Shown here: piece by piece, positions 42,602-55,358 of the stretch
Position numbering within the stretch: the first letter of the stretch is position 1
How the letters are laid out: every line of letters begins with the position of its first letter
DNA from: Typhlomys cinereus
Taxonomy: Eukaryota; Chordata; Mammalia; Rodentia; Platacanthomyidae
Direction: 5' to 3'
Length of the DNA: 64,000 nucleotides
Assembly: GCA_023101885.1 (NCBI GenBank)
Contig: JALPQD010000518.1
Coordinates: 1-64,000 of the forward strand
The notes under the pieces: model-generated
Database searches by the model: none
The model's input: only the letters and a program-made list of their open reading frames with translations
What the model was told of the DNA's origin: nothing
Translations under genes and position numbers: made by a program

Positions 42602-45600
42602 ATGTCTGGAATTAAAAATAGTTTCTCCATTATAACACTAAATGTTAATGGAATTAATTCACCGATCAAGAGACACAGATTACAAACTTGGATTAAAAAT
42701 CACAATCCATCAATCTGCTGCCTGCAGGAAACCCATCTCACCACAAAAGATAGGCATGCTCTAAAAATAAAAGGCTGGTCAACAATTCTACGAGCAAATG
42801 GAAGCAGAAAACAGGCAGGGGTAGCCATTATGCTATCAGACAAAGTGGACTTCAAACCAAAGAAAATTATAAGAGACACGGATGGATACTACATTTTAGT
42901 CACAGGTACAATTCACCAGGAAAACTTCACAATACTGAACATATATGCACCCAATACGGGCCCCTCCACATTCATTAAGAAACCCTACAGCGTCTAAAGC
43001 AAGAAATCAACCCCCAAACGATAATTCTTGGGACTTCAACACCGCTCTCTCAACATGGGATAGATCAACAGGTCAAAAGCTTAACAGAGACACTTTGGAA
43101 CTTAATCAACCCTGAAAGAAATGGACCTTACAGATCTCTATTGAACTTTTCACCCACGTACCAAAGAATACACATTTTTCTCAGCAGCACACGGAACTTT
43201 CTCCAAAATAGATCACATATTGGGCCACAAAACGAATCTACACATATACAAAAAAGTTGAAGTTCTAACCCGTGCCCTATCAGACCACCACGGCCTAAAG
43301 CTGGACATCCACAACACATCAAACAAGAGAAAATACACTAACTCCTGGAAACTTAACACTATGATGCTGAATGAGAACTGGATTCAGGAAGAAATTAAAA
43401 AGGAAATTCAAGATTTCCTGAAAGTGAATGATAATGAAAATACAACTTACCAAAATCTCTGGGACACAATGAAACTGTTCTAAGAGGTAAGTTCATAGCT
43501 CTTAATGCCTACATCAAAAAAATGGAAACATCAGAAATAAACAACTTAACAATGCAGCTTAAAGCTTTAGAGAAACTAGAGCAATCTGATCCCAAAAGTA
43601 GTAGAAGAGAGGAGATTAGCAAAATAAGGGGAAAAATATCTGAAATCGAGACTAAGAAAACGATAGAAAAAATCAACCAGTCAAAAAGCTGGTTCTTTGA
43701 AAAAATCAATAAGATTGATACATCCCTAGCTAAAAGCAGGAGAGAGAAACCCCAAATTAACAAAATCAGAAATGAACATGGAGTTATCACTACTGATACC
43801 CAAGAAATCCAGAGAATTATAACATCATATTTCAAAAACTTGTACTCTGTGAAGTTTGACAACACAAAAGAGATGGATGAATTTCTAAGTAAACACAACT
43901 TACCTAAATTGAATCAGGAAGTTGTGAATTATTTAAATAGTCCTATAACATATAAGGAAATTGAGGAAGTAATCTTGAATCTTCCCACCAAAAAATGTCC
44001 TGGACCAGATGGATGCAGCACAGAGTTCTACCAGACATTTAAGGAGTTAATAATACCAATACTCCTTAAACTGTTCCATCAAATAGCAAAGGAAGGAACA
44101 CTACCAAATTCCTTCTATGAAGCTAATATCATTTTAATCCCAAAACCTAATAAAGACTCACTTAAAAAAGAAAACTATAGGCCGATCTCTCTGATGAACA
44201 TAGACGCAAAGATTCTCAACAAAGTTTTAGCAAATCGGATTCAAAAACATATTAAAAAGATTATTCACGGGGACCAAGTAGGCTTCATCCCCGGCACACA
44301 AGGTTGGTTCAACATACGAAAATCAATAAATTCATCATGTAAACCAGTCCAAAGTCCAAGACCACATGATACTCTCGATAGATGCAGAAAAGGCTTTTGA
44401 CAAGATCCAACAACTTTTTATGATCAAAACGCTAGAGACAGTAGGAATGGAAGGAACCTTTATCAATATAATAGCAGCTGTGTACAACAAGCCCACAGCA
44501 AGGATTATGCTCAATGGGGAACAATTGGAAGCATTCCCACTTCGATCAGGAACTAGACAAGGCTGTCCACTCTCACCACTTCTATTCAATATTGTACTTG
44601 AAGTCTTAGCTGAAGCCATAAGACAAGAAAGGGACATAAGAGGGATTCAAATCAGCAAGGAAGAAGTCAAGCTATCCCTATTTGCAGATGACATGATCTT
44701 ATACCTGAGGGATCCCAAAAACTCCACCAGGAAGCTCCTGGAACTAATTGAGAAGTTCAGCAGGGTGGCAGGATACAAAATAAATGTGTAAAAATCAGAG
44801 GCCTTCCTATATGCCCAGAATGAAAGAAGTGAAAAAGCCTTGAGAGAAACAATCCCATTTACTATAGCCCCTAAAAAAATGAAACACCTTGGTATAAACC
44901 TAACCAACGAGGTAAAAGACCTTTACAATGAAAACTTTAAAACCCTCAAGAAAGAAATTACAGAAGACACCAGAAGGTGGAAAGACCTCCCATGTTCCTG
45001 GATTGGCAGAATCAACATCATAAAAATGACCATCCTACCAAAGGCAATAAACAAATTCAATGCTATACCAATTAAAATCCCAAAGCAATTCTTTAAAGAA
45101 GTTGACCAAACAATCTCAAAATTCATATGGAGGCACAAAAGACCCAGGATAGCAAAGACAATCCTGAGTAACAAAAACACTGCTGGAGGTATTACCATAC
45201 TGAACCTTAGTCTATATTACAAATCCATAGTTATAAAGACAGCCTGGTACTGGCTCCAAAATAGACACACAGATCAATGGATAAGGGTTGAAGACCCAGA
45301 TATAAGCCCACAAAGTTACAGCCATTTGGTCTTTGACAAAGGGGCCCAAAGAATCCAATGGAAAAAGAACAGCATCTTCAACAAATGGTGCTGGCAAAAC
45401 TGGATCTCCACATGCAGAAGATTAAAGCTGGACCCATACTTGTCACCATGTACAAGACTTAATTCCAAATGGATCAAGGACCTTGATATAGGCCAGAGGA
45501 CTATAAAAACCATAGTTGAAAGGATAGGGAACTCCCTCGAGCTGATTGGGCTAGGCCAACAGTTCCTAAATAGACATCCAATGACACAGTCGCTGCTACC

Positions 45601-46410
45601 AACTCTCAACAGTTGGGATCTTGTGAAATTAAAGAGCTTCTGTTCAGATAAAGAGATTGTAACACGAGCTCATAGGCAACCCACAGAATGGAAGAAAATC
45701 TGCACTAACCACATATCTGATAGAGCTCTACTGTCCAGGGTGCACAAAGAACTTAGAAAATTAAACACCAAGGAAACCAATGGCCCAATTAAAAAATAGG
45801 CCCTGGAACTTAAAAGAAATTTTACCAGGGATGAAATTAAAATGTCTAATAAATATCTTAAAAAATGCTCCACTTCTTTAGCCATCAGGGAAATGCAAAT
45901 CAAAACATCCCTGAGATATCATCTCACCCCGGTCAGGATGGCAAAAATCCACAATACAAACAACAACAAATGCTGGAGAGGATGTGGAGAGAGGGGAACT
46001 CTCCTACATTGCTGGTGGGAGTGCAGGCTCATACAGCCACTCTGGCGAGCCGTCTGGAGATTCTTAAAGAAATTAAAGATTGAAATGCATTATGACCCTG
46101 CTATTCCACTTTTGAGTATAACCCCCCATACAGCAGAGGTTCACCTCGATAACACAAGCACGACCATGTTCATAGCAGCACTGTTTACAATAGCAAAGTC
46201 ATGGAATCAACCCAAATGTCCAACAGTTGATGAGTAATAAGGAAAACTGTGGTACATCTATACAATGGAGTACTACTCAGCCAATCAAAAATGATGAATT
46301 AATGGAATTTGCTGGGAAATGGATGTCATTAGAAACAATTATATTAAGTGAAGTATCCCAGACCCAGAAAATTAAGCGCCGTATGTACTCCCTAATAGGT
46401 GGCTCCTAAT
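42602..46410 (+). pseudogene. L1 ORF2 (endonuclease/reverse transcriptase), multiply broken
   Basis: The reading starts 51 bases after ORF1. It shows the AP-like endonuclease (LNVNGINSPIKRHRL, then QETHL, and SDHHGLKL near 43280), the reverse transcriptase (KCPGPDG and RPISLMN near 44000-44190, catalytic FADDM near 44690) and the C-terminal Cys/Trp-rich [18 protein letters not shown] near 45970-46030. Comparison with the antisense L1 in this window shows small deletions near 42981, 43030, 43473, 44331 and 46232, and nonsense changes near 44789 and 45797. The remaining fragments are 42602-42997, 43522-44400, 44366-44791, 44840-45799 and 45842-46237. The enzyme cannot be made whole from this copy. 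Confidence 0.93.
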
Positions 46411-47462
46411 ACCAAACCCACCAGCCCATCTTGAGACACTCATAGGTAAATCTATGTATTACCTACAGTAATTGCAAGGATTATGAACAGGAGGGATGGG
46501 GTTGGAGGGCCACACCAGACACAAGGAGAGAAGTGACCATGTTACAGTAGAGAAAATAGGCCTCCATCAAGGACTGCAAGAAAGTAATGTGACACCTAGT
46601 AAGTTCACAGACATTCGTTTCCTGATCATTTTACAACTAGGGGGTATGAACTCACCAGAAGGGGAGGGCATATAGTCCGGCAGATTAAAAAGTAACCATT
46701 TTGTAAATGGGTGATTGACCCCTCCCATTGCCAAATGCTATATGACCCTGCGATTCCACTTTTGGGTATAAGTATTACATCTACCCTTGAATGTGCTTCT
46801 TATATAAGACTCCAGTTTAACAGCTTTCTGTCTCTGGCCAGGGGGTGACATACAGGGCCATCACGATGGAGTGAAGGGCATTGTAGGAGCAACAAAACTG
46901 CAAAAGAAAATCAACAAACCACTATCCAGAACTTCAGAGACTCATATCAACCACCTAGAACTAGGCCAGACTAATCTCTCCCCATCCTGAAGCTCAGGGA
47001 CATTTGCAGAAGAGGGGGCGGTAAGAGTGTAGGAGCAAAAGGATGGGGAGGAGCAATGATTGCAAGATACTCCACACAAGTTAGGGCCGTAGCAATCATA
47101 ATTGGACATTGCATGCCCTGCGCAAGTCCAACACACTATTGACCTCACAAGTCTAGCATCTGCTAAAGGCACCAAGATCCTTGGAGGCAAGGGAATGACA
47201 GGCCACAGTAGTGTTCTATGCTTAAGGGGAACACAGGAAAGGGTTCAGGGAATGCCACTGGGTCCTTGTACGTCATCGGAGAGGAGGGCCCAGAGAGAGT
47301 CAGGCATGCACAAGAAAGGACTCTGGGAAGGGGCGGGAGGCAGGGGATGGGGGGAGGGGGGGAGGGAGGGGGGGGGAGGGGGGGGGGGGGGAGGGAGGGA
47401 GGGAACTGGTGTACCTATTAAGTTTGTATGAGCTGAAATAATAATAAAAATGTATTTAAAAA
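46411..47462 (+). mobile_element. L1 3'UTR with G-rich tract and A-rich tail
   Basis: It continues from ORF2 to gtttgtatgagctgaaataataataaaaatg and an A-rich end. It contains a G-rich stretch at about 47330-47405. At 46733-46770 it carries a ~38-bp second copy of ORF2 sequence from about 46083-46120. The same 3'UTR is found in all the truncated L1 fragments of the window. Confidence 0.9.
47330..47405 (+). other. G-rich tract in L1 3'UTR, likely G-quadruplex-forming
   Basis: Several runs of four to more than ten G separated by single A or short spacers, just upstream of the conserved aactggtgtacctattaag. Comparable G-rich tracts occur at the same position in the copies at 2830, 28290, 49470 and 63660, and as C-rich tracts in antisense copies. 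Confidence 0.7.
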
Positions 47463-47464
47463 AC

Positions 47465-48511
47465 TTCAAAAATTGATTGTCACATAGGTCTAATTTTCTA
47501 TTCTCTTAGAAGAAGTATAGTAGAAATGTTAACATTAAAAGTGAAGTAGAATTATACATGCATGTGTTTGGAAACTGAAAAACATATTTGTAATGAACTC
47601 AGGTGTTTCAATTGTTTTCAAATAGATTAGTAAAGTAGATATTAAACTTGAAAGCGTGTAATATTTAGAGCATGTGCAATCTTAAATCCATTAAAGTAAT
47701 ATTATGGATACCACTGGAGCCTCTTTTCTCACTCATCTTCAAAACAGGTCCTTTATATCTTTTGTAATTTTCAATATATGTCTGAATCCTATTCTGAAAT
47801 TCATACTTGGATGTTATGTTGAGGAAATAACCCATTAAGACTTCTATTATGGGACAAACTGAGTTAATCTTTCCCAAACTTCACTGAGATTCCTTCCACA
47901 TGTTTGTTATAATTGCAGACAATTCTGATTTGGGGTGGTGTGTGTCTTCATTTTGTCCTCTGATTTCATAAGTACTTTAATGAAGAGGTAGGTGAGACAC
48001 CATTAATTACTGTTAATGAGCCACATTTTAAATAGAAATCCTCCTGCTTTTCTTTCTGCATTTGAAGAGATACATTTGAAGAAATTCAGAAAGCATCCAG
48101 TTAGATGTTCAGATAGGTGAAATCTGTGCACGATATTTTCCTTGCCTCTGGGCTGGTTTTCTAATTGGCTTATTGAAACAGACCTTCTTACTCTTTGTGT
48201 GCTTGAATGATTCATATTTCAACAATTTACTTTTCTGTTCCTATTTTACCCTACACAACAGGTTTCTTTGCTAAAAGCTCCACAAGATAATGGTATTTAG
48301 AAATATAAATTGAATTTAACCCGAGTTACAAATTGAAATACGTCACACATTGCAATAGATGTGAGTTAACAAAATTTGTCTGAGATTAGAATTATGACAT
48401 GTGTAGTTTTAAAAAGTGGTAACGATTGATATATCTGGTTAAAAAAATCACTGATTTAACGTAACATTAAAAAGAACCAATTAATATAGCTAATATAGAA
48501 ATTAAATTCAT
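47465..48511. other. AT-rich unique spacer between two L1s
   Basis: No exon or repeat was recognised. This is probably the ancient local sequence that received the antisense L1. Confidence 0.55.
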
Positions 48512-49180
48512 CTGACTTTATTTCTTTTTTCCTTTGTTTATATTTCTGCTCATACAAACATAACAGATACACTGGTCCCCTCCCTCCACCCACCACAGTC
48601 CCTCCTGCTCTCCCCTCTCCTCCCCCATTCCTCCCCATCCCCTACTGCCTCTCCCTCATATCCCCTGAGCATCCTTTAATGTCCTCTGGGTCCTCCTCTC
48701 TGATGAGGTGCAAAGACCAAGTGGCATTTCCCAGAACCCTTTCCTGTGTTCCCCTTAAACATAGGAACACTACTGTGGCTGTCAATCCCTAGCCTCCAAG
48801 GATCCTAATGCCTTTAGTCCATGCTAGACTTTGAGGGGTCAATAATGTGTTGGACATAGCGCAGGTCATGCAAAGTCCTATTATGATTGCTTTGGCCCTA
48901 ACTTGTATGGAATATCTTGCATATCATTACTCCTCCCATCCTTGTGCTCTCACAATCTTACCGCCCCCTCTTCCGCAAATTTCCCTGAGCATCTGGATGG
49001 GGAGAGATTAGGCTGGCCTAGAGTCTCTGATTTTCTGGATTATGGTTTGTTGATTTTTTTTTCAGTTTTGCTGCTAATGCAATGCCCTTGGCTCCATCCT
49101 GATGGGTATTGGATGTCACTCCCTGGTCAGAGATAAAAAGCTGTTAAACTAGAGTCTTGTTATAAGAGTATATCTAAAGG

Positions 49181-49636
49181 ATGGGAGGAGCAATGATTTG
49201 AAGAGTCTCCACACTAGATAGGACTGAAGCAATCATAATAGGACTTTGCATGCCCTGCGCCATGTCCGTCACACTTTTGACCTCACAAAGTCTAACATCG
49301 GCTAAAAGCACCAAGATCCTTGGAGGCATGGGATTGATGGCCACAGTAGTGTTCCTATGCTTAAGGGGAACACAAGAAAGGGTTCAGGGAAATGCCACTG
49401 TGTCCTTTTACGTCATCAGAAAGGAGGACCAAGAGGAGAGTTAGGCATATGCAATAAAGGACTCTTTGGGAATTGGGGGGGGGAGGTACTGGGAGATGGG
49501 GAGGGAGGGAAAGCAGGGGGTTCGGGGGAAGGAGGAGGGGGGAGGGAACTGGTCTACCTATTAAGTTTGTATGAGCAGAAATAATAATAAAAATGTTATA
49601 TATAAAAAATAAACCATTTTGAGAACATTAAAAAAA
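49181..49636 (+). mobile_element. Nested 5'-truncated L1 3' end
   Basis: It lies in the opposite orientation to its host L1. It starts atgggaggagcaatg, contains the G-rich tract and ends agtttgtatgagcagaaataat with an A-rich tail. TSDs aagagtatatctaaagg (49164-49180) and aagagtatatttaaagg (49637-49653) differ at one base. The interrupted host sequence reads straight through when compared with 21855-21885. Confidence 0.93.
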
Positions 49637-49849
49637 AAGAGTATATTTAAAGGTAGATGTAATAAAAGCAGGAGACCACTGTGAGGGAGGGATCAATCAC
49701 CCATTTGCAAAATGGTTACTTTCTATCTGCCAGACTATATGCCCTCCCCTTCTGTTGAGATCATACCCCTCAGTTGCAAATGATCAGGAAGGAAAGTCTG
49801 TGAACTTAACCATATGTCTCATTACTTACTTGTAGTCCTTGATAGTGGC

Positions 49850-52800
49850 CTGTTTTCCTGCTGTAAAATGGTTCCCTCTCTCCTTGATTCTGGTTGGGCC
49901 CTCCTTCCCCAACCCTCCTATTTATAATCTTTGCAATTACTGTAGGTATTACAGTATTGAGTGTCTCTAAGTGGGTTTGGTAGTAGGATCCACCCATTAG
50001 GGAGTACATATGTCGCTTAATTTTCTGTGTCTGGGAAACTTCACTCAATATAATTGTTTCGAATTCCATCCATTTCCTGGCAAATTGCTTTAATTCATCA
50101 TTTTTGATGGCTGAGTAGCATTCCATTGTATAAATGTACATTTTCCTTATCCACTCATCCGCTGTTGGACATTTGGGTTTATTCCATGACTTTGCTATTG
50201 GAAACAGTGCTGTTATGAACATGGTCATGCTTGTGCTATCGAGGTGAATTTTTGCTGTATGGGGGTTATCCCAAAACTGGTAAAGGAGGGTCATATGGCA
50301 TTTCAATCTTTCATTTCTTTAAGAATTGCCAGAAGGCTCGGCAGAGTGGTTGTATGAGCCTGCATTCCCACCAGCAATGTAGGAGAGTTCCCCTTTCTCC
50401 ACATCCTCTCCAGCATTTGGTGGTGTTTGTATTGTGGATTTTTGCCATCCTAACCGGGGTCAGATGATATCTTACAGAAGTTTTGATTTGCATTTCCCTG
50501 ATGGCTAAAGATGTGGAGGATTTTTTAAGACATTTATTAGACATTTTAATTTCGTCCCTGGTAAAGTTTCTTTTGAGTTCCAACGCCCATTTTTTAATTG
50601 GGCCATTCCTTTCCTTGGTGTTTAGTTTTCTAAGTTCTTTGTGCACTCTGGAAAATAGAGCTCTATCAGATATGTGGTTAGTGAAGATTTTCTCCCATTC
50701 TGGGGGCTGCTTTTATGTGAGTTACAATCTCTTTATCTGAACAGAAGCTCTTTAATTTAAAAGATCCCATCAGTGTTGTTTGTAGTGACTGTGCTACTGG
50801 ATGTCTGTTTAGAAACTATCAGCCAAGCCCAATCATCTCGAGGGAGTTCCCTACCCTTTCAAATATGGTTTTTAATAGCCTCTGGCCTTATATCAAGGTC
50901 CTTGATCCATTTGGAATTAATTCTTGTACATGGTTACAAATAAGGGTCCAGTTTTAATCTTCTGCATGTGGATATCCAGTTATGCCAACACCATTTGTTG
51001 AAGATGCTGTTCTTTTTCCATTGAATTTTTTTGGCCCCTTTGTCAAAGATCAAATGGCTGTAGTTGTGTGGGCTTATATTTGGGTCTTCAACCCTTATCC
51101 ATTGATCTGTGTGTCTATTTTGGAAACAATACCAGGCTGTTTTTACAACTATGGTTTGTAGTATAGATTAAGGTTTTGTATTGTGATATCTCCAGCAGCA
51201 TTTTGATTATTCAGGATTGTTTTTGCTATCCTGGATCTTTTGAGCCTCAATATGAATTTTGAGATTGTTTGGTCAACTTCTTTAAAGAATTGCTTTGCGA
51301 TTTTAATTGGTTATAGCATTGAATCTGTATATTGCCTTTGGTAGGATGGTCATTTTTACGATGTTGATTCTGCCAATCCAGGAACATGGGAGTTCTTTCC
51401 ACCTTCTGGTGTCTTCTGCAATTTCTTTCTTTAGGGTTTTAAAGTTTCATTATAAAGGTCTCTTACTTACTTGGTTAGGTTTATACTGAGGTATTTCATT
51501 TTTTAGGGGCTATAATAAATGGGATTGTTTCTCTCAGGGCTTTTTCACTTCTTTCATTCTGGGCATATAAGAAGGCCACTGATTTTTGTACATTTATTTT
51601 GTATCCTGCCACCCTGCTGAACTTTTGTATTAGTTCCAGGACCTTCTTGGTGGAGTTTTTAGGATTGCTCAGGTATATGATCATGTCATCTGCAAATTGA
51701 GATAACTTGACTTCTTCCTTGCTGATTTGCATCCTTTTTATGTCCATTTCTTGTCTTATAGCTTCAGCTAAGATTTCAAGTACAATATTGAATAGAAGTG
51801 GTAAGAGCAGACAGCCTTGTCTAGTTCCTGATCAAAACAGAAATGCTTCAAATTTTTCCCCATTGAGTATAATCCTTGCTCTTGGCTTGTTATATACAGC
51901 TTTTATTATGTTGATAAAGGTTCCTTCCATTCTTACTGTCTCCAGCGTTTTGATTTTAAAACAATGTTGGATCTTGTCAAAAGCTTTTTCTGCATCTATC
52001 GAGAGTATCATGTGGTCTTGGACTTTGAACTGGTTTACATGATGAATTACATTTATTGATTTGCATATGATGAACCAACCTTGTGTGCTAGGGATGAAGC
52101 CTACTTGGTCCCTGTGAATGATCTTTTTAATATGTTTTTGAATCCAATTTGCTAAGACTTTATTGATAATCTTTGCGTCTCTGTTCATCAGAGAGTTTGG
52201 CCTATAGTTTTCTTTCTTTCTTTTTTTTTTTTTTCTGTCTTCCCTCAGCCCTCCACTTCTCAGACTCTTATAGTCTTAATGTCCCTTCTTCTGGAATTTA
52301 AATGACTTATTTAGGGTCATGGTATCCACAGTCCCTATAGTTTTCTTTTTTAAGTGTATCTTTATTAGGTTTTGGGATTAAGACGATATTATCCTTCATA
52401 GAAGGAATTTGTTAGTGTTCCTTCCTTTGTTATTTGATGGAACATTTTAAGGAGTATTGGTGTTATTAGCTCCTTAAATGTGTGGTAGAACTCTGTGCTG
52501 AATCCATCTGGTCCAGGACATTTTTTGGTGGGAAGATTTCAGTTTACTTCCTTAATTTCCTCATATGTTATAGGACTATTTAAATAATTCATAACTTCCT
52601 GATTCAATTTAGGTAAGTTATGTTTACTTAGAAATTCATCCACCTCTTTTTTGTAGTTAAATTTCAGAGGATAAGTTTTTGAAATATGATGTTGTAATTC
52701 TCTGGCTTTCTTTGATATCAGTAGTTATAACTCCATTTTCATTTCTAATTTTTTTAATTTGGGTTTTTGCTGTCTTGCTTTTGGTTAATTTAGGTAGGGG

Positions 52801-53916
52801 TTGTGTCAATCTTATTGATTTTTTCAAAAAAAACCCAGCTTTTTGACTGGTTGATTTTCTGTATAGTTTTCCTAATCTTGATTTCGGTTATTCTCCTTTT
52901 ATTTTCTAATCTCCTCTCTTCTACTGCTTTTGGGAATGGGTTGTCTCTGAAGCTTTAAGCTGCATTTTTAAGTTATTTATTTGTGATGTTTCCTTTTTTG
53001 ATATAGGCATTAAAAGTATGAACTTACCTCTTAGGACAGCTTTCATTGTGTCCCAGAGATTTTGGTAAGTTTTATTTTCATTATCATTCACTTTCAGGAA
53101 ATCTTGAATTTCCTTTTTAATTTCTTCCTGAATCCAATTCTCCTTCAGCATCATAGTGTTAAGTTTCCAGGAGTTTGTGTATTTTCTATTGTTTGTTGTG
53201 TCGTGGATGTCAAGCTTTAGACCATGGTGGTCTGATAGAGTACGGACTATAATTTCAACTTTTCTGTATATGTGGATATTCGTTTTGTAACCCAATATGT
53301 GATCTATTTTGGAGAAAGTGCCATGTGGTGCTGAGAAAAATGTGTATTCTTTGGTGTGTGGATGAAAAATTTGATAGAGATCTGTAAGGTCCATTTCTTT
53401 AAGGGTTTGATTAAGTTCCAAAGTATGTCTGTTAATCTTTTGACTTGTTGATCAATCCCATGTTGAGAGGGCAGTGTTGAAATCCCCAAGAATTATTGTT
53501 TGGGGGTTGATTTCTTGCTTTAGATGCTGTAGGGTTTTCTTAGTGAATGTGGAGTGGCCCGTATTAGGTGCACATATATTCAGTATTGTGAAGTCTTCCT
53601 GGTGAATTGTACCTGTGACTAAAATGTAGTATCCATCTGTGTCTCTTATGATTTTTTTTGGTTTGAAGTCCACTTTGTCTGATAGCATAATGGCTGCCTC
53701 TGCCCATTTCCTGGTTCCATTAACTTGCAGAATTTTTGACCAGCCTTTTATTTTTAGGATGTGCCTATCTTTTGTGGTAAGATGAGTTTCCTGAAGGCAG
53801 CAGATTGATGGGTTGTGGTTTTTAATCCAAGTTTTTAAACTGTGTCTCTTGATTGGTGAGTTAATACCATGGACATTTAATGTTATAATGGAGAAATTAT
53901 TTTTAATTCTGGACAT
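49850..53916 (-). pseudogene. L1 ORF2 of the antisense element, broken
   Basis: It begins at the minus-strand ATG at 53916 (MSRIKNNFSIITLNVHGIN) with QETHL for the endonuclease. SDHHGLKLDIHD lies near 53220, CPGPDG-type text near 52500, the FADDM motif (read here as [10 protein letters not shown]) near 51690, and [18 protein letters not shown] near 50380-50430. Frameshifts, stops and the 119-bp insert at 52215 break it into many short frames. It is older than, but closely related to, the plus-strand L1. Confidence 0.93.
52215..52333 (-). mobile_element. 119-bp retroposed insert of unknown source
   Basis: A non-L1 segment is bounded by cctatagttttctt at 52201-52214 and 52334-52347 (14/14). 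A T-rich run at its left end is the A-tail of a minus-strand RNA copy. On the minus strand the first frame is open for about 18 codons, ending KSFKFQKKGH then stop, followed by about 45 bases and the A-tail. This fits a 5'-truncated mRNA copy (coding 3' end plus short UTR) or a small RNA. The source gene was not recognised. Confidence 0.8.
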
Positions 53917-53972
53917 TTCTTTGTTTAGTGGCTTTTTTAAGTGTATTTTTTGACATTTAGGTTTTGGTGGTA

Positions 53973-54830
53973 TTATACTTCCCTTCTGTCCTCCTGGATA
54001 TGCTTATTTTTTTCTTCAAGCTTGAGTATCATTCTAGCATTTTTTGAAGGCTTGGTTTGGTAGACATATAAGCCTTCAATTTGTCTTTGTGCTGGAAATC
54101 TTTTCTTTCTCCTTAGATCATGACAGATAGTTTTGCCGGGTATATCAGCTTGGGTTGACATTTTTGCTCATTCAATACTTGAAGTACATCTCTCCAAGCT
54201 GTTCTTGCTTTTACTGTTTCCATTGAGAAGTCACTTGTTATTTTAGTAGGCTTACCTTTAAAAGCGACTTGTTTTTTTTTTTTTTTTTTCTCTTGAAGCT
54301 CTCAGCACCTTTTCTTTGTCTTGAATGTGCAGTGTTTTGACTATTATTTGCCGTGGTCATTTTCTATTTAAGGCACGTCTGTTTGGGGTGCGGAATGCCT
54401 CTTATATTTGGATGGGCCTCTCATTCTTTAGTTGAAGGAAGTTTTCATTTATGATAATTTGAAAAATTTCCTCAGGTGTGGTATTTTGGGATTCTTGCTC
54501 TGGTATTCCATGAATACATAGGTTAGGCTTCTTCAGAGTGTCCCATATCTCTTGAATATTCCTTTCAAGTATCTTTTTCGCTTTAACAATCTCTTCCATT
54601 GAGCTGGCTAATTCTACTTTGTCTTCAAGATCTGAAATTCTATTTTCTGCTTTGATACTTCTGCTAATAAGACTCTGTTGAGTTTTGGGTTGAAGATAAC
54701 TTGTCTTTTAGTTTGATTTTAAACTCTGCCTGAGACTGTTTTACCTGATCTACATGTATTTTTGGGTTTTATTATTATTATTATTTATTCAACTGTGCGC
54801 ATGTGCATGTGTATGTGCCCGCGCGTGTGT

Positions 54831-54879
<49 letters not shown>

Positions 54880-55358
54880 ACTACGGATGAATTCCGGAAC
54901 CACCATGGACGCCTCCACCTCCTTCTGCCCGGGGATTCACAGTCTCCGCCCTACCAGGACCACAAGCGCAGGCCGCCCGCGCTTCTGCCTCGCATCTATA
55001 CGTGGGATCTGGGATCCGAACTCAGGACCTTCCGCCTGGAAGGCAGAGGCTTTACCTCTGAGCCACCTCTCCAGCTCCTATTTTTGTTTCTTGAACTGTT
55101 TTTTCAACTCCTCCATGTGTCTGTTGTGTTCCTGTTAAAAGTGGTTGACGCAGTTGTTTAACTCCCCCCGGATTTCCTCCTTCATAGTATTAATCACGTA
55201 ATGATCATACTTTGAAAGTCGTTATCTTGGGTCTGGCTTTCTTGGTTATTTTCTGTGAATTTGTTCTGGTTGGAATCCATCATTATGGGGTTAATTCTTT
55301 CTGTGGGAGATTGGTCTTGGGTTTTGTTTCTCATGGATCTGCACTTTGACTTGGGCAT
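53973..55358 (-). pseudogene. L1 ORF1 of the antisense element, interrupted by a SINE
   Basis: The start codon complement lies at 55356-55358, in a context matching the plus-strand L1 ORF1. Recognisable parts include EEIVKAKKILERNIQEIWDT and CIHGIPEQESQNTTPEE (54450-54600), and the stop is at 53973. Frameshifts and the 314-bp SINE at 54765-55078 in the coiled-coil region inactivate it. Confidence 0.93.
54765..55078 (-). mobile_element. Young long tRNA-headed SINE inside L1 ORF1
   Basis: On the plus strand it reads ttattattatttattcaac, a TG run at about 54826-54877, ggaccttccgcctggaaggc, then ctgagccacctctccagctcc. It is flanked by tatttttg at 54757-54764 and 55079-55086. It belongs to the same family as 29346, 37216 and 39584. 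Confidence 0.93.
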
